The notes under the pieces are model-generated. The model searched no databases and was not told the origin of the DNA. It was given only the letters and a program-made list of their open reading frames with translations. From an uncultured bacterium (lineage in GTDB: Bacteria > Bacillota > Clostridia > Lachnospirales > Lachnospiraceae), in assembly GCA_947574055.1 (NCBI GenBank), contig CANPIC010000011.1, forward strand, positions 1 through 64,000: a stretch of 64,000 nucleotides of DNA. The letters are read 5' to 3'. Shown here one piece after another: positions 63,312-64,000 of this stretch (position 1 is its first letter; each line of letters starts with the position of its first letter). The translations under genes were made by a program, and so were the position numbers.

Positions 63312-64000
63312 TCAGGAAGCTATAATGATCGCATCAAATCCCGCCGCCTTCAGTTGTGCCTGAAGTTTCTCTGCATTTTCTTTGACCAAAAACGCCCCTC
63401 GCTGCTCTACGACTTGTACGCGGTATAGCATCTTGCTGTTTCCAACCGGCGTTTCCTCCCCAGGGGCAACAGTCTCCTGCGCTCCGGTCTTTCCAGGCTC
63501 TGAGACTGCTGCTTTTCCGGTTATTCCCTGTACAATGGCCGTTGCCATTTTCTGACAGTGATACAGCTGCGCATCGTCTCTGTCATCGACAAAGCAACAT
63601 TCAATCAGCATCGCCGGCGCTTTCGTCTTTCTCAGTACATATAAACTCGTATTGTATTTTACACCACGGTTCCTGAATCCAAGTTCTGCAATCGCCTCAC
63701 ATACCCGTTGCGCATATGTCTTTGCCTCACTGGCAGACTGGTAAACAAAGACCTCTGTTCCTGACGTTTTGCCATTGCCTGCCGTATCTTTGGCGCCGGC
63801 ATTGAAATGAATGGATACATCTAACTCTACGGTATGTGCATTGCAGGCTGTCACAATCCTGTTCAAAATATCTGCCTGGCTTGTCCCTGACTCACACGTA
63901 CAGTCATATACTGTATGACCAAGCTGGCGCAACTGACTGATGACCTCATCTTTTACACGCCGCGCTTCCGTGGATTCCCGGATAAATCCGACTGCCCCAC
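63312..64000 (-). CDS. N-acetylmuramoyl-L-alanine amidase with C-terminal SPOR-like domain (5' end beyond window)
   Basis: At least 228 residues are visible; the frame stays open to the right edge, so the true start lies outside. The Amidase_3 domain shows ESTEARRVKDEVISQLRQLGHTVYDCT, SIHFNA (zinc His) and a late IECCFVDD with the catalytic Glu. A linker rich in Pro/Glu/Thr leads to YRVQVVEQRGAFLVKENAEKLQAQLKAAGFDAIII, which reads as a SPOR-type peptidoglycan-binding domain. It cuts the peptide from murein. It could serve cell separation, spore work or a prophage; no phage genes are seen here. Confidence 0.88.
   Translation of the reverse strand, partial: GAVGFIRESTEARRVKDEVISQLRQLGHTVYDCTCESGTSQADILNRIVTACNAHTVELDVSIHFNAGAKDTAGNGKTSGTEVFVYQSASEAKTYAQRVCEAIAELGFRNRGVKYNTSLYVLRKTKAPAMLIECCFVDDRDDAQLYHCQKMATAIVQGITGKAAVSEPGKTGAQETVAPGEETPVGNSKMLYRVQVVEQRGAFLVKENAEKLQAQLKAAGFDAIIIAS

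Noticed and set aside
63312-64000. A prophage endolysin as evidence for a prophage
   Set aside because: Only the amidase is visible; no integrase, holin, tail or packaging gene lies in the window, so a cellular amidase is equally likely.

Overview
The window looks like a chromosomal segment of a Clostridia, most likely a Lachnospiraceae-type gut anaerobe. The signs are the Firmicutes gene order cysE-cysS-mrnC-rlmB-sigH with the sporulation sigma factor SigH, a CIRCE/HrcA-type heat-shock operator in front of clpB, strong AGGAGG-like ribosome sites with occasional TTG and GTG starts, consensus sigma-A promoters and many rho-independent terminators. Nearly all genes lie on the minus strand; only five genes, four of them unassigned or immunity-like, lie on the plus strand. 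No rRNA, tRNA, CRISPR array, transposase or clear prophage was found.

Layout (minus strand unless stated). 1-3.2 kb: a partial RlmD-type rRNA methyltransferase and an amidase/deacetylase fusion. 3.4-7.5 kb: a four-gene overlapping cassette of a secreted VCBS-like protein, a response regulator, a histidine kinase and a secreted protein. 7.6-10.3 kb: a PARG-like protein, an MBL hydrolase and a fructosamine-kinase family protein. 10.5-22.5 kb: a large sugar operon behind a DeoR regulator. It holds an RbsBAC-type ABC importer, a ROK kinase, class II aldolase, 6-phosphofructokinase, a VOC protein, a PfkB kinase, a DhaK homologue whose two key histidines are both asparagine, and a DhaL-PfkB fusion. 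22.7-28.5 kb: a TPR-like hypothetical, a PnuC/PfkB/SorC-regulator cassette, a GNAT protein and a HAD-CPBP protease fusion. 28.7-30.3 kb: two plus-strand hypotheticals. 30.3-33.4 kb: clpB, with three 101-bp tandem repeats in its leader and a CIRCE promoter.

33.6-40.1 kb: a WYL regulator, MATE exporter, VOC protein, an ordinary dhaK-dhaL pair and a chemotaxis receptor. 40.3-46.1 kb: sigH, rlmB, mrnC, cysS, cysE, an Eis-like acetyltransferase and ispF. 46.3-50.9 kb: a plus-strand Imm26-like gene, a BlaR1/BlaI pair with a lipoprotein, and a small plus-strand gene. 51-55.1 kb: ribDE-ribBA-ribH under an FMN riboswitch. 55.2-59.6 kb: a YjfB-type motility protein, a Gfo/Idh oxidoreductase, a PsiE-like protein and a polar amino-acid ABC transporter. 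59.6-62.5 kb: an sce7726-family nuclease and a kinase-phosphatase-RNA ligase. 62.8-64 kb: a bacteriohemerythrin (plus) and a partial amidase.

The most unusual systems are four. First, the lipoprotein-BlaI-BlaR1 operon has an M56 sensor whose extracellular domain is a paralogue of the co-encoded lipoprotein. Second, a three-domain polynucleotide kinase/phosphatase/RNA ligase is paired with a PD-(D/E)XK-type nuclease. Third, the sugar operon carries a His-less DhaK and a DhaL-PfkB fusion. Fourth, structured 101-bp repeats sit in the clpB leader.
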